Shown: positions 36,152 through 44,972 of the stretch, one piece after another | Numbering within the stretch: position 1 is the first letter of the stretch | Layout: each line of letters begins with the position of its first letter | Assembly: GCA_942491115.1 (NCBI GenBank) | Contig: CALNZV010000008.1 | Span: 62,001 to 126,000 of the forward strand | Source: CALNZV01 sp942491115 | Lineage (GTDB): Bacteria > Desulfobacterota > Desulfobacteria > Desulfobacterales > UBA5852 | Direction: 5' to 3' | DNA: 64,000 bases | The notes under the pieces: generated by a model | What the model was told of the DNA's origin: nothing | Seen by the model: only the letters and a program-made list of their open reading frames with translations | Databases searched by the model: none | Made by a program: the position numbers and the translations under genes

Positions 36152-36180
36152 TTAATAACAAAATCCTCCATCACCGTCAA
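36152..36180 (-). promoter_or_regulatory. Promoter of tRNA-Ala
   Basis: TTGACG (36175-36180) and TATTAA (36152-36157), 17-bp spacer on the minus strand, 16 bp upstream of the tRNA 5' end. Confidence 0.7.
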
Positions 36181-36193
36181 ATCAAAAAACGCC

Positions 36194-36222
36194 TTGAATT
36201 ATAGGGATGACATCAGTATGGA
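36194..36222 (+). promoter_or_regulatory. Possible promoter of the YcaO-TPR gene
   Basis: TTGAAT (36194-36199) and TATGGA (36217-36222) with 17-bp spacing on the plus strand, 57 bp before the start codon. The -10 match is only moderate. Confidence 0.4.
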
Positions 36223-36279
36223 TACGCATTCGCCGCCAGGAATGGCCGACTCGCGATCCATAGAAAAGAGGCAGTCATC

Positions 36280-38007
36280 ATGACCCATCGTATCGAATTA
36301 ACGAATGTCTACAAACAATCCACCTACGATCAGGACAAGGCCATCGCCCCTGGGGAAACGGTGCGTCGGGTCAAGGAACGCCTGGCTCAAGTGGATATGG
36401 ATATTTTGACCGAAACCCGTCGAATCGACAACGGCCGGCTGGACATTCCTGTATTTTTCAGCGTCTGCGGGGAAGATGCCCGCCGCATCACAGGCACCCG
36501 CAAACAGATGGGAAAAGGGGCAACGCCTGAGCAGGCCGAGGCCAGTGCGGTCATGGAACTGGTCGAGCGTTTCAGTTTTTTCAGCTTCTGCAACACGGCC
36601 ACTCATTTCCAGGTGAACACTTACAGAAACCTGGGAGACCGGGCGATTCCCTTCGAACTGGTGGCCGCATCGGTGCACGACGACTCCGGGGACATCGAAG
36701 CGGCCCGACGTATGTTCGAAACCCTGCCCATGAAATGGACCCGGGCCTACAATCTGACTCGGGAGCAGGAGATGCTGGTGCCCTTCGACTGGTTTTTCAC
36801 CATCAACGAATTCAACGGGCCATCGGCCGGAAACTGCCCGGAAGAGGCCCTCAGTCAGGGCATCTGCGAGGTGGTCGAGCGCCACGTCTCTTCACTCATC
36901 AGCCGCAAGCGCCTGACGCTGCCGACCATCCGCCCGGAAAGCGCCACCGACGATAACGTCATCGGGATGCTCGGAAAGTATCGGCGGGAGGGGATTCGGC
37001 TGTTTCTTTCCGACTTCTCCCTGGATACGGGTATACCCACTGTCGGCGCACTGGCCTACGATCCGGCAACGTTTCCGGAAAAAAGCGAAATCGTCTGGAC
37101 CGCCGGAACCACCCCAAGTCCCGAAAAGGCCCTCAGTCGAGCGCTGACGGAGGTGGCCCAGCTGGCAGGCGACTTCAACAGCGGCGGCAATTATCTGGCG
37201 AGCGGACTGCCTAAGTTCGGTAGCCTGGAGGAGGCCGGATATGTGATCGACGGCGGTTTGGAAGTGGATCTCAGGCGCCTGCCGGACCTCTCCAATCCCA
37301 ATCTCAAGCAGGAGGTGCTCAACCTGACCTCAACCCTGTCGGAACGCCAGATGGAGGTTGTCGTGATCGACACCCGGCATCCGCGTATCGACATTCCGGC
37401 GTTCTACACCCTCATTCCCGGCGCCCATTTCCGGGAACGAGCGGAGGTTTCCAGCGTGGGCATGTTCACAGCGCGGATCGTTACCGAAAACCTGCCGGCG
37501 CACCGGGCCATCCCAGAGTTGAAACGGATCGATGACGCCCTCCCAGGGCGCTACTACGTGCACTTTTACATGGCCATGTGCCGGATGAACATGGGAGAGA
37601 CCCAAGTCGCCCTCGATGGGTTCAAGTCGGCGCTGTCCCTGGAGCCGCCTGAAGAAGATGCGGTAAGCATCTATTCGTACATGGGGGTTTGCCTTCGGGA
37701 TTTGGAGCATTACGAGGAGGCACTGGACGTCCTCTCGCAAGGGTTGCGTCTGGACAGGGACCGGACCGATCTCCACAACCTCATGGGCTTTTGTCTTTTC
37801 AAGCTAAAACGCCACGAGGAGGCCATCGCCAGCTTTGAGCAGGTGCTCCGGCTCGATCCCGGGTCGGCGATCGACTATGCCAACATCGGCTCCAACTACC
37901 GGGAACTGGGAAACACCGAGTCGGCGGTCCGGTACTATAGGGCCGCACTGGAAATCGACCCTACCCTGGCCTTTGCCAGGGAAAACCTTGAACGGCTTGG
38001 TCCCTAA
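36280..38007 (+). CDS. YcaO-domain protein with C-terminal TPR repeats
   Basis: YcaO enzymes use ATP to phosphorylate a backbone amide, making azolines, thioamides or amidines. In this 575-residue protein the ATP/Mg residues are seen in TPEQAEASAVMELVERFS (about residues 82-99) and GNCPEEALSQGICEVVERHV (about 184-203), plus KALSRALTEVAQLAGDF later. Residues about 440-575 are TPR repeats (ALDGFKSALSLEP; YSYMGVCLRDLEHYEEALDV; HEEAIASFEQVLRLDP; YRAALEIDPTLAFAREN). The last residues lack the PxPxP tail of cyclodehydratases. The same YcaO plus TPR order occurs in E. coli YcaO, which assists RimO-dependent methylthiolation of S12, so a role on a ribosomal or other protein is plausible. No TfuA, E1-like protein or precursor peptide is nearby. 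GAGGCAG precedes the ATG. Its stop overlaps that of the convergent parA. Confidence 0.92.
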   Translation: MTHRIELTNVYKQSTYDQDKAIAPGETVRRVKERLAQVDMDILTETRRIDNGRLDIPVFFSVCGEDARRITGTRKQMGKGATPEQAEASAVMELVERFSFFSFCNTATHFQVNTYRNLGDRAIPFELVAASVHDDSGDIEAARRMFETLPMKWTRAYNLTREQEMLVPFDWFFTINEFNGPSAGNCPEEALSQGICEVVERHVSSLISRKRLTLPTIRPESATDDNVIGMLGKYRREGIRLFLSDFSLDTGIPTVGALAYDPATFPEKSEIVWTAGTTPSPEKALSRALTEVAQLAGDFNSGGNYLASGLPKFGSLEEAGYVIDGGLEVDLRRLPDLSNPNLKQEVLNLTSTLSERQMEVVVIDTRHPRIDIPAFYTLIPGAHFRERAEVSSVGMFTARIVTENLPAHRAIPELKRIDDALPGRYYVHFYMAMCRMNMGETQVALDGFKSALSLEPPEEDAVSIYSYMGVCLRDLEHYEEALDVLSQGLRLDRDRTDLHNLMGFCLFKLKRHEEAIASFEQVLRLDPGSAIDYANIGSNYRELGNTESAVRYYRAALEIDPTLAFARENLERLGP

Positions 38008-38810
38008 CCGGCCTTGGTCCTGCCGGGGACGTTTCCAATCAATTCGTTGGCCAGTTGCCGATAGTCGGATGCCCCGAAGCTGCCACGGCGAAAATGGACG
38101 ACCGGTCGGCTGGCGTCGGCGCTCTCTGCAATCGTCGTATTGGCGCGGATGACCGATTTGAACAACAGGGGGCCGTATTGGCTGTCCGAAGACAATCGAT
38201 CGAGGATGTTCTGACTGACGCGGGTCCGACGATCGAAAAAGGTGGCCACGACACCGGTGACTGCCAGCCGGGGGTTGATGGTTTGGCGGACGAGATCGAC
38301 GGTGTCGAACAGTTCGCCCAAAGCCCGGTAAGCGTATGGTTGCGTCTGACAGGGGACGAGAACTTCGTCGGCAAAGGCGAAAACGTTGACGGTCAACAAG
38401 GATAGGCTTGGGGGCGTGTCCAGCAAGATGAAGTCGTAGTTGCGGTCAACGCCCGACAGGGCCTCCTTCAGCCGGTTCTCCCTTCCGGCGACCTCGACAA
38501 GCTCCACTTCGGCGCCTGCCAGGTCCGTTACCGCCGGCAGCAGTTCAAGCCCCTTCCAACGGGTCGGACGAATGGCATCGACAGCGCTTGCGGCTCCCGG
38601 CGACTGGATCAGATCGTAGACACTGACCTCCACGGCCTCGTCGCTCACCCCGAGCCCCAAGGTGCTGTTGTGTTGGGGATCCATATCCACCACCAGAACA
38701 GACCGGTCCTCGAGGGCCAATGCAGCGGCAAGATTGACGACGGTGGCGGTTTTTCCAACCCCGCCTTTCTCGTTGGCGACAGCAATCCTCCGGGTGCGTC
38801 TTTCTCCCAT
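38004..38810 (-). CDS. Orphan ParA/MinD-family ATPase
   Basis: The 268-residue product is a ParA-type ATPase: deviant Walker A KGGVGKT at residues 15-21, A' motif VVDMDPQHNST around residue 44, Walker B FILLDTPPS at about 128-135, and a sequence VLVPCQTQPYAYRALGELFD typical of ParA/Soj. There is no N-terminal helix-turn-helix and no ParB or centromere-like repeats are nearby, so it is unlikely to be the chromosome segregation ParA. The frame extends upstream, but ATG 38810 has AAGGAGG 8 nt before it and gives MGERRTRRIAVANEKGGVGK. It is 64 bp downstream of the dynamin-like gene on the same strand, so the two probably form an operon. Confidence 0.92.
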   Translation of the reverse strand: MGERRTRRIAVANEKGGVGKTATVVNLAAALALEDRSVLVVDMDPQHNSTLGLGVSDEAVEVSVYDLIQSPGAASAVDAIRPTRWKGLELLPAVTDLAGAEVELVEVAGRENRLKEALSGVDRNYDFILLDTPPSLSLLTVNVFAFADEVLVPCQTQPYAYRALGELFDTVDLVRQTINPRLAVTGVVATFFDRRTRVSQNILDRLSSDSQYGPLLFKSVIRANTTIAESADASRPVVHFRRGSFGASDYRQLANELIGNVPGRTKAG

Positions 38811-38874
38811 CCCATCCTCCTCCTTAGATAGGCCCATAGAAACGGTGCAACGGGAGCAGCCTCCGAGAGGATCT

Positions 38875-41124
38875 CTATCGATGGATCCGGCCGATATCCT
38901 CTCTCGTCGCGCGCAAACGATCCAACAGGCACTCCGCCTCGTCGCAGATCTCCTTGAGCCGCTCGGCCCTGCCGGCCATTTGGGACTGATCGACATGGAC
39001 CCCTTCGACCATCTGAGCCAGGTCTGAGGTATAGGTGTCGATCCGGTCCAGAAGAATCTCCCCCAAACGGCCGGATCCCGCTTCCAGCAGTTTGAAAAGA
39101 TAGCCAAATTTGATGTTTTCCCGAATGTCCTTGAAGTGAAAGCGAAGGGCTGCTTCGGTTTCTTTCTTCAGCCGCCCCAGCCCGTCCTCCAGGGCCAGGC
39201 GCTCTTCGTTCATGGCCGGATTGAGGGGTTTTTTGAACAGCTTTTTGATGCTGCGAAACACCCGGTAGATGCCGAGACGAAAGACGGCTTCGGTCTTGAC
39301 CTTTGCCGAGTAGCGCATCACCGCTCGAACCGAAGGGATCGACAGCTTGGCCTCCCGCCGCACCACCTGCATATCCAGCCGGGCCTCGGATAACACGTCC
39401 TCGGCGAGTTCGGAGTCGACGCCGATTTCAGCCAGCGTCAAATTGACCCCGGCAACGGCGTCGCGCACCAGGACCCGATAGGGGGCAACTAGGGTGTGAA
39501 GGTAATCGGCGATCCGATCTTCCTTGCTGGAGATGAACCGGACAATCTCCGGATTGATGCTTTCCGCCATGAGCCTCTCAAGGGCCTGTCGGAATTCTTG
39601 GTAGACGCGGTACATGGTCGCCGGGAAACCGTCCCGCTTCAGGCCGGTCGCGTAGTCCTCAATGGCAGAAATGGAATAGCCATTGACGGCGCCGATCACC
39701 GCGGCCGTTACGTCACCGTCGCGGTCGTCGAAAAACCGGTCGATGCCGGACCGAAGTTCTTTCTGGATCTGACTCTGACCGCCCTTCAGGGTGTTTCGAA
39801 TCAGGTCGCTGACCTGGGTCATCTGATCCAGGTGGTGGCGCACCCGCTCCAATATCTCGCCTGCCCGCGTCGTATCCGTCGTCAGCATCCGGCGCCTGAC
39901 GGCAATCAACTGCCCGATGCCGGAGGCGATTCGATACAGGCGCTCCGATGGGTTCGACAAGAGAAGGGTGAGCGCATCTTCGTAAAGGTTGGTTTTAAAG
40001 GCGTCGATGAAAGCGCTTTCGCCATCCCGTGAGCGCTCAAGAAGCTCCGGGTCCGTCTCCCACTGCTCGATTCGAAGTCGGTCTTTCTCGGAGAGGGCGC
40101 CTTCATGGAAGCGAAAGAGACGGTAGAGCGCCGAAAACCCATACAGGGCCGGGTCCGGAACCAACAGCGACAGCTCCTCCGTCACTTTCCCGATCAGGAT
40201 GTCCAGATCGGTTATGGACTCATGCTCCCCGAAATCGATGTTCAAAACGAACAACACGTGGTCTGCAATGCCCATTTTCTTGATGATGGAAATAAAATCC
40301 AGATCGGCTCGCCGAAGACCGGTCCGACTGCTGATGACATAGACTATCAGATGGGTCATCAGCAGGTAGTCCTGGATCATGGCCAAGTGTAAAGGATTGG
40401 GTGAATCGCTTCCTTGGCAGTCGGCCAGTTCGATGGTACTGCCGAAATCGTTCAAGGGTACGGAAAGCTGGACATCTCTCAGATAGACGGCCAGGGCATC
40501 CTCTCCCACAAACCGCCTGTGCTCGAGGAAACGGTCGGCATCGTACCGGACGACGGTTGCATCCTCGCCGATGAGCCCCGCAACCGCTTCATATCCCTTG
40601 AGGTAGGAAAAGAGCAAGACACTGTTGGCGTTTCGGGCGTCGTTGGTAATGAGCTGGTCGGGGCTGAGAGAGCGGACGGCTTCGGCAAGTCCGTCGCGAT
40701 CCGACACCCGCCTCAGATCAAAAGGGTTCTCATCCTGGCGCCAATCCTGGTTGGGAAACAGAATCAGGGCGTGGTCGATATCTTCGTTGATTTCCGCCCA
40801 GGTCTTCAATTGGAGTGCGGCGCTCAGGGTGTCGCCATGGGCTACCCGTGTCACGATGGAGGTCACCACCCCAGCTCCTCGCTTCAGATAGTCCCCCCCC
40901 AGAAGCGCATTGGTGAAAGTGCTCTTGCCGGATTTGATGGGGCCCACGATGGCAACCCGGATCAGGTCCTCGGCAATCTGCATCCTGATGGTGGCGCAGG
41001 CCTTCCGCCATTTATCGGCGGATTGAAGGGAGATGTCCGGCAGTCCGTCGACCGCTTGAATCAGTGATTCAACCTCCGACGTCATCCTGGAAAGGTCATT
41101 TTTTAGGCTATCGTATCGTTCCAT
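38875..41124 (-). CDS. Dynamin-family large GTPase
   Basis: The 749-residue protein has a dynamin-type GTPase domain: G1 GPIKSGKST (residues 61-69), a switch-I threonine in VVTSIVTRV, G3 DCQG at 235-238 and a divergent G4 NIDF near 295. After the GTPase comes a long helical stalk with stretches such as LERVRHHLDQMTQVSDLIRN and a basic/hydrophobic segment (AVFRLGIYRVFRSIKKLFKK, about residues 620-650) that could contact membrane. Bacterial dynamin-like proteins remodel or protect membranes. It is followed after 64 bp by the ParA-type ATPase, and divergent from the 49-residue Cys-rich gene. The ATG at 41124 starts MERYDSLKNDLS, with only a weak ribosome binding site. Function is inferred from domains only. 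Confidence 0.9.
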   Translation of the reverse strand: MERYDSLKNDLSRMTSEVESLIQAVDGLPDISLQSADKWRKACATIRMQIAEDLIRVAIVGPIKSGKSTFTNALLGGDYLKRGAGVVTSIVTRVAHGDTLSAALQLKTWAEINEDIDHALILFPNQDWRQDENPFDLRRVSDRDGLAEAVRSLSPDQLITNDARNANSVLLFSYLKGYEAVAGLIGEDATVVRYDADRFLEHRRFVGEDALAVYLRDVQLSVPLNDFGSTIELADCQGSDSPNPLHLAMIQDYLLMTHLIVYVISSRTGLRRADLDFISIIKKMGIADHVLFVLNIDFGEHESITDLDILIGKVTEELSLLVPDPALYGFSALYRLFRFHEGALSEKDRLRIEQWETDPELLERSRDGESAFIDAFKTNLYEDALTLLLSNPSERLYRIASGIGQLIAVRRRMLTTDTTRAGEILERVRHHLDQMTQVSDLIRNTLKGGQSQIQKELRSGIDRFFDDRDGDVTAAVIGAVNGYSISAIEDYATGLKRDGFPATMYRVYQEFRQALERLMAESINPEIVRFISSKEDRIADYLHTLVAPYRVLVRDAVAGVNLTLAEIGVDSELAEDVLSEARLDMQVVRREAKLSIPSVRAVMRYSAKVKTEAVFRLGIYRVFRSIKKLFKKPLNPAMNEERLALEDGLGRLKKETEAALRFHFKDIRENIKFGYLFKLLEAGSGRLGEILLDRIDTYTSDLAQMVEGVHVDQSQMAGRAERLKEICDEAECLLDRLRATREDIGRIHR

Positions 41125-41392
41125 TGTCCACGTGTGGCGGCGTTCAAGTCGTTTGATATCGGTGTTGCCGGTGATGGGCGGTGCGCCCGGGGAATGACGC
41201 AGGGGGTCGGATATTCCGCTGCATGCTTACAATGGATGGGGGGCGTTGTCAAAATGTTATCCGCGCAGGCCAAGGCCCCAAGGGGCGCGGGTCCATAACA
41301 TCGATGGTAACCTCTTGTAAACGTTATAGGTTTATGATAGAAGGAATCTTCACAAGGAAGGCGGCCGCCCCGCCGGGGAGAGATTGAGAACC

Positions 41393-41542
41393 ATGTCAGA
41401 GAAACATCCCGAATGCCCGCTCTACAACCCGCTGAATTGCAAGGAATACTACAATCCCAAGCTATGCGCCTTTGTCCGAAAGGATAAGGACTGCCGGAAG
41501 AAGAAGAAAACAAAGACCAAGTCGACGCCGGCCGTGAAATAG
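41393..41542 (+). CDS. Small cysteine-rich basic protein (49 aa)
   Basis: Translation from ATG 41393 gives 49 residues with four cysteines (positions 8, 16, 25 and 34) spaced 7-8-8, several tyrosines (PLYNPLNCKEYYNPKLCAF) and a lysine-rich C-terminus (KKKKTKTKS). The even cysteine spacing suggests a zinc-binding or disulfide-stabilised mini-domain. GGGGAGAG lies upstream at a long but usable distance. It is divergent from the dynamin-like gene and convergent with yqgE. I do not recognise the family. Confidence 0.65.
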   Translation: MSEKHPECPLYNPLNCKEYYNPKLCAFVRKDKDCRKKKKTKTKSTPAVK

Positions 41543-41597
41543 TCTTTTCATTCAATCCCCGGCCCACCGTCGCTATCCAGCCGATCCCTATTCTCCA

Positions 41598-42167
41598 TCA
41601 TGCATGTCCCGCGTCATCCGCCAGGAGCGCCGGGTTGATTCCCATGATTTTCAACGCGGCTTCCCACCGTTTTTCGAGAGGCAACCGGAACAAGACGTCT
41701 TCGCTGATATCGCTGGTCAACCAGGCATTCTCCTTGATCTCCGTCTCCAACTGACCGGGGCCCCAGCCCGAACACCCCAAACTGATGATGAACGACTCCG
41801 GGCCTTTGTTCCAAGCAATCCGTTGAAGCACCTCCCGGGTATTGCTCAGGGCCAGGCCGGGGGTGATGATGAAGCTTGTCTCATCGTCGATCGGCGGACC
41901 GTGGAGAATAAAAATTTCGCTCAGATGGACCGGCCCCCCGAGATGAATGGGAATGGCGCCGGCCTCCTCGGTATGGTCCATTGAAAGCTCGTCGAAGATG
42001 GCCTCGCTCGTCAGGATCGAGTGCGCCCGGTTGACCACCAGTCCGAGGGCACCATCGGCCGTGTGCTCGGAGATACAGACGACCGACTGGAAAAAATTGG
42101 GATCCTGAAGCGCAGGCATGGCAATGAGGAACTGCCCCTTTAGGGAACCGTCGTATGGCGTATCCAT
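41598..42167 (-). CDS. yqgE: UPF0301 / YqgE (AlgH) family protein
   Basis: The 189-residue product matches the YqgE/AlgH fold: the N-terminal LKGQFLIAMPALQDPNFFQS, VCISEHTADGALGLVVNR, IPIHLGGPVHLSEIFILHG, and a C-terminal LGCSGWGPGQLETEIKENAW. The function is unknown; AlgH was named for an effect on alginate regulation in Pseudomonas. All conserved glycine and tryptophan motifs are present and length is normal. GGAGGT lies 13 nt upstream of the ATG, rather far. It follows the cyclase gene in orientation but a hairpin separates them. Confidence 0.93.
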   Translation of the reverse strand: MDTPYDGSLKGQFLIAMPALQDPNFFQSVVCISEHTADGALGLVVNRAHSILTSEAIFDELSMDHTEEAGAIPIHLGGPVHLSEIFILHGPPIDDETSFIITPGLALSNTREVLQRIAWNKGPESFIISLGCSGWGPGQLETEIKENAWLTSDISEDVLFRLPLEKRWEAALKIMGINPALLADDAGHA

Positions 42168-42259
42168 TCGATTCGTTGTACCTCCCGGGCACCGGCAACG
42201 CCCTATTCATGGCTGGGGAGTCCCATGGGGGGCTGCCCTCAGCACCTCAAAACACCCAA

Positions 42260-42276
42260 GGGGGCCGTTCGCCCCC
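42260..42276 (-). terminator. Short GC hairpin after the cyclase gene
   Basis: GGGGGC pairs with GCCCCC across a 5-nt loop 24 bp past the cyclase stop on the minus strand; TTGGGTGTTTT follows. A weak intrinsic terminator is plausible. Confidence 0.45.
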
Positions 42277-42299
42277 GGGAGCGAAATCGCTGACACCCG

Positions 42300-44894
42300 T
42301 TACGGAGAGGAAGCGGACAGGGCCTCGGTAGCCTCTTTTTCCAGGGCCTCGTTCCCGGTCAGCTCGAAGAGGCGGAGATCTCCCAAACGGGTATCGATTT
42401 CCTTCATATTCGCATTGAAGCGGGCCGCCCGCCGGGTGACGTCGCTGATCAATATCCCGTTGGGGAACGGGCGGGTCAAATCCTGAAGCCTGAAAACCGT
42501 GTTCACGGCATCACCGATCACCGTGTAGTCCATTTTTTTGTCAAAACCAATGTTGCCGACCACCACCTCACCGGTATGGATGCTGATACCGACCCGGATG
42601 CATATGCCCATGTCCCTGGCCAGGTCCTTGTTGACGGACTGGATGGATTGTTTCATCTCGAGGGCGGCGTTGATGGCGTTGTCGGCGTCCTGGGGTCTGG
42701 ATACGGGGGCCCCGAATATGGCCAGAAACCCGTCTCCGAGATACTTGTCGACGATACCGGAATGCTTGAAGACGATATCCCCCATGACGGAGAAAAACCG
42801 ATTAAGTAAGGCGACGGTTTTCTGGGTGCCGATCGCCCGGGCGAGTTTGGAGAATCCTCGGATGTCCAGATTTAGCAGGGTCAGGGTTTTAAGTTCCTCC
42901 AACAACACTTTTTCAGAATCGGCTCCGTGAATGATGCGATCGACAATCTCTTCGGGGACAAATTTCTGAAACATCCGACGAATTCCCCGCTCGTGTTCGG
43001 CCATAGACACGGTTTCCCGATAGAGCCGGGCGTTCTCAATGGCAATGCTGACCGATGAGGCGATCGACTGCAGAAGATCTTCATCCCCTGACACGAAATC
43101 CCCGTTGATTTTGTTGAGCACCTGGATCACGCCGATGACCCGGCCCTGGGACACCATGGGCACGCACAGCACCGAACGGGTTTCAAAGCCGGTGGATTTG
43201 TCGACTCCGGCAAAGAAGTGAGGAGATTTGGCGGTGTCGTTGACGATAATCGACTCTCCTTTGGCGGCGACGGTACCTGCAATGCCTTGACCCAGTTTCA
43301 GGCGCTGCTGCATATGGGTTTTCACCTGGGTGTTGAAGGACACGGCAAACCGCAGCTCGGACCTCTTGACGAACAACAGCGATCCCGCCTCCACGTTCAT
43401 GATGACGCGAATCATGTCCATGGTGTACTTCAACACTTGTTTGATGTCGAAGGTGGAGGATGCGAGGGCGCTGCCGATCTGCTTGATGGACGTGAGTTCC
43501 CGGTCCCTCTTGAAGACAGCCGCCGTCAGGGCGTTACGTTCAATGGCAAAGGACAGGGTATCGGCCATCCAACCGATCAGATCCGAAAGCTCCTCAAGAT
43601 GGCCACCGTCGCCCCCCCCCAACAGCAACGCTCCCTTGGCCTTGCCGTCCATCTTGAGGGAGGTGGCGATACCGGCGGTGACCTCCTCCCCGATGAGGCT
43701 CCTAAGGGCGTCGCTGTTAAGGGACCGGTCGTCATCGATCAGCAGGGGTCGGTCCTGTCGCATCGCTCGGTCGATGCCGGTTTGCCGGATGGCAATCGAT
43801 GAGCCCTTTATGGCCCGTTGTTTTCCGGTGGACCACAGCTCGAACACCGTCACATGATCGGGGCGGTGCTCGTCGTTCATCAGGATGACCGCCACGGAAA
43901 AGGGAATCACCGATTTCATCTCGCCGATCAGGGCCAGGAGCAGTTCACTGTCACGAAAGCTGGAATTGAGGAGGCGGTAGATCTTTTCAATCGATCGCAG
44001 CTTGAGCCTGGCCTTTTCGTTCTCTTTCAGGAGTCGAAGATTTTCGTAAGTAAATGCGGCATTGCTGACCAGAGGGGTTAAGACCTCCACATCATCGTGG
44101 GTGTAAGCCGTGCTGTCGTCTCGCCGGGAGATGGTCAACACACCGACGATGTCCCGGCTGGTCTTTATGGGCATGCAGACGAAAGACTTGGTACCGTACT
44201 GGGCAAGGTTGGCCCTCCCGAAACGACTGTCCCGCTCGACGTTTTCCACGACCAGAGGTGACTTGTTGATGACGGCGTATTTGGCGATGCTGGTGTCGAA
44301 GTCCAGCCGGTCTCCGATCTTGACGGTCCCCCCCAGCCCGATACTGGCTTTCACCTCGAACGCCCGCCCGTCGACCCGGCTAAGGGTCAACACCGAGCCA
44401 ATATCGGAACCCGTCAGCTGCAGAGCCCGCTCCAGGGTGATGTAGAGAATTTCCTCCGGATCGAAAGTGACATAGCACAGATCGGAGAGTTCTTTCAGGA
44501 TGGCAACTTCGGTTGTCTTTCTGGCAAGCTGACGATTGGACCGGGAAACCGCCCCCTCCATGGCATTGAAGGAGTGCATGATGGTCTGGAGTTCGTCGAC
44601 ACCGTTTTCCGAGCCCGGCAAAGGGATCACCGGCATTTTTGCGGCCACGGTCTTGGAGATGCGACTGATCTCCTCGAACAGCTTTCTCAGCAATGTGAAG
44701 CCGAACAGGGAGAAAATAAGAAATCCCAAAAAAAGGAGGGGCGTGTTTCGATCCTTCAGAAGATCGTACTCAACGGCAAAATAGACGAATCCGACCACCG
44801 GCATCAGAAAGAAAAGGCCGAATACCAATATCAACTGGTAATATAGACCTCTTTTCTTCAGTGGGACATTCTTGGACCACTTGGCCTTGGTCAT
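42300..44894 (-). CDS. Membrane GAF-domain class III adenylate/guanylate cyclase
   Basis: The 864-residue signalling protein starts with two membrane segments (about residues 19-41 and 52-70), a short linker, and three successive GAF-like domains (about 135-290, 310-460 and 480-635; the third ends VPMVSQGRVIGVIQVLNKI). The C-terminal class III cyclase domain (about 675-850) has the metal aspartates in LLNLDIRGFSKL and KYLGDGFLAIFGAP, followed by VGISIHTGEVVVGNIG and MDYTVIGDAVNTVFRLQDL. The second metal Asp and the ring of glycine residues are intact, so it should be active; the base specificity cannot be given confidently. GAF domains would sense a small ligand or redox state. It follows hemL by 78 bp on the same strand. 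Confidence 0.93.
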   Translation of the reverse strand: MTKAKWSKNVPLKKRGLYYQLILVFGLFFLMPVVGFVYFAVEYDLLKDRNTPLLFLGFLIFSLFGFTLLRKLFEEISRISKTVAAKMPVIPLPGSENGVDELQTIMHSFNAMEGAVSRSNRQLARKTTEVAILKELSDLCYVTFDPEEILYITLERALQLTGSDIGSVLTLSRVDGRAFEVKASIGLGGTVKIGDRLDFDTSIAKYAVINKSPLVVENVERDSRFGRANLAQYGTKSFVCMPIKTSRDIVGVLTISRRDDSTAYTHDDVEVLTPLVSNAAFTYENLRLLKENEKARLKLRSIEKIYRLLNSSFRDSELLLALIGEMKSVIPFSVAVILMNDEHRPDHVTVFELWSTGKQRAIKGSSIAIRQTGIDRAMRQDRPLLIDDDRSLNSDALRSLIGEEVTAGIATSLKMDGKAKGALLLGGGDGGHLEELSDLIGWMADTLSFAIERNALTAAVFKRDRELTSIKQIGSALASSTFDIKQVLKYTMDMIRVIMNVEAGSLLFVKRSELRFAVSFNTQVKTHMQQRLKLGQGIAGTVAAKGESIIVNDTAKSPHFFAGVDKSTGFETRSVLCVPMVSQGRVIGVIQVLNKINGDFVSGDEDLLQSIASSVSIAIENARLYRETVSMAEHERGIRRMFQKFVPEEIVDRIIHGADSEKVLLEELKTLTLLNLDIRGFSKLARAIGTQKTVALLNRFFSVMGDIVFKHSGIVDKYLGDGFLAIFGAPVSRPQDADNAINAALEMKQSIQSVNKDLARDMGICIRVGISIHTGEVVVGNIGFDKKMDYTVIGDAVNTVFRLQDLTRPFPNGILISDVTRRAARFNANMKEIDTRLGDLRLFELTGNEALEKEATEALSASSP

Positions 44895-44928
44895 GGGTCA
44901 TCCTTCGTGGAGAGGCTCCCGCGGACGG

Positions 44929-44954
44929 TCGGGGTCGAGTGCTGCCGACCCCGA
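44929..44954 (-). terminator. Hairpin between hemL and the cyclase gene
   Basis: TCGGGGTC and GACCCCGA form a perfect 8-bp stem with a 10-nt loop in the 78-bp gap. There is no T-tract, so it may only attenuate transcription from hemL into the cyclase gene. Confidence 0.4.
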
Positions 44955-44972
44955 TCAAGTGCTCGGCCGGAT

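Noticed and set aside
38004..38810. Chromosome-partition ParA of a parABS locus
   Set aside because: No parB gene or parS-like repeats are nearby, and it is linked to a dynamin-like gene, not to the origin genes at 53-55 kb.
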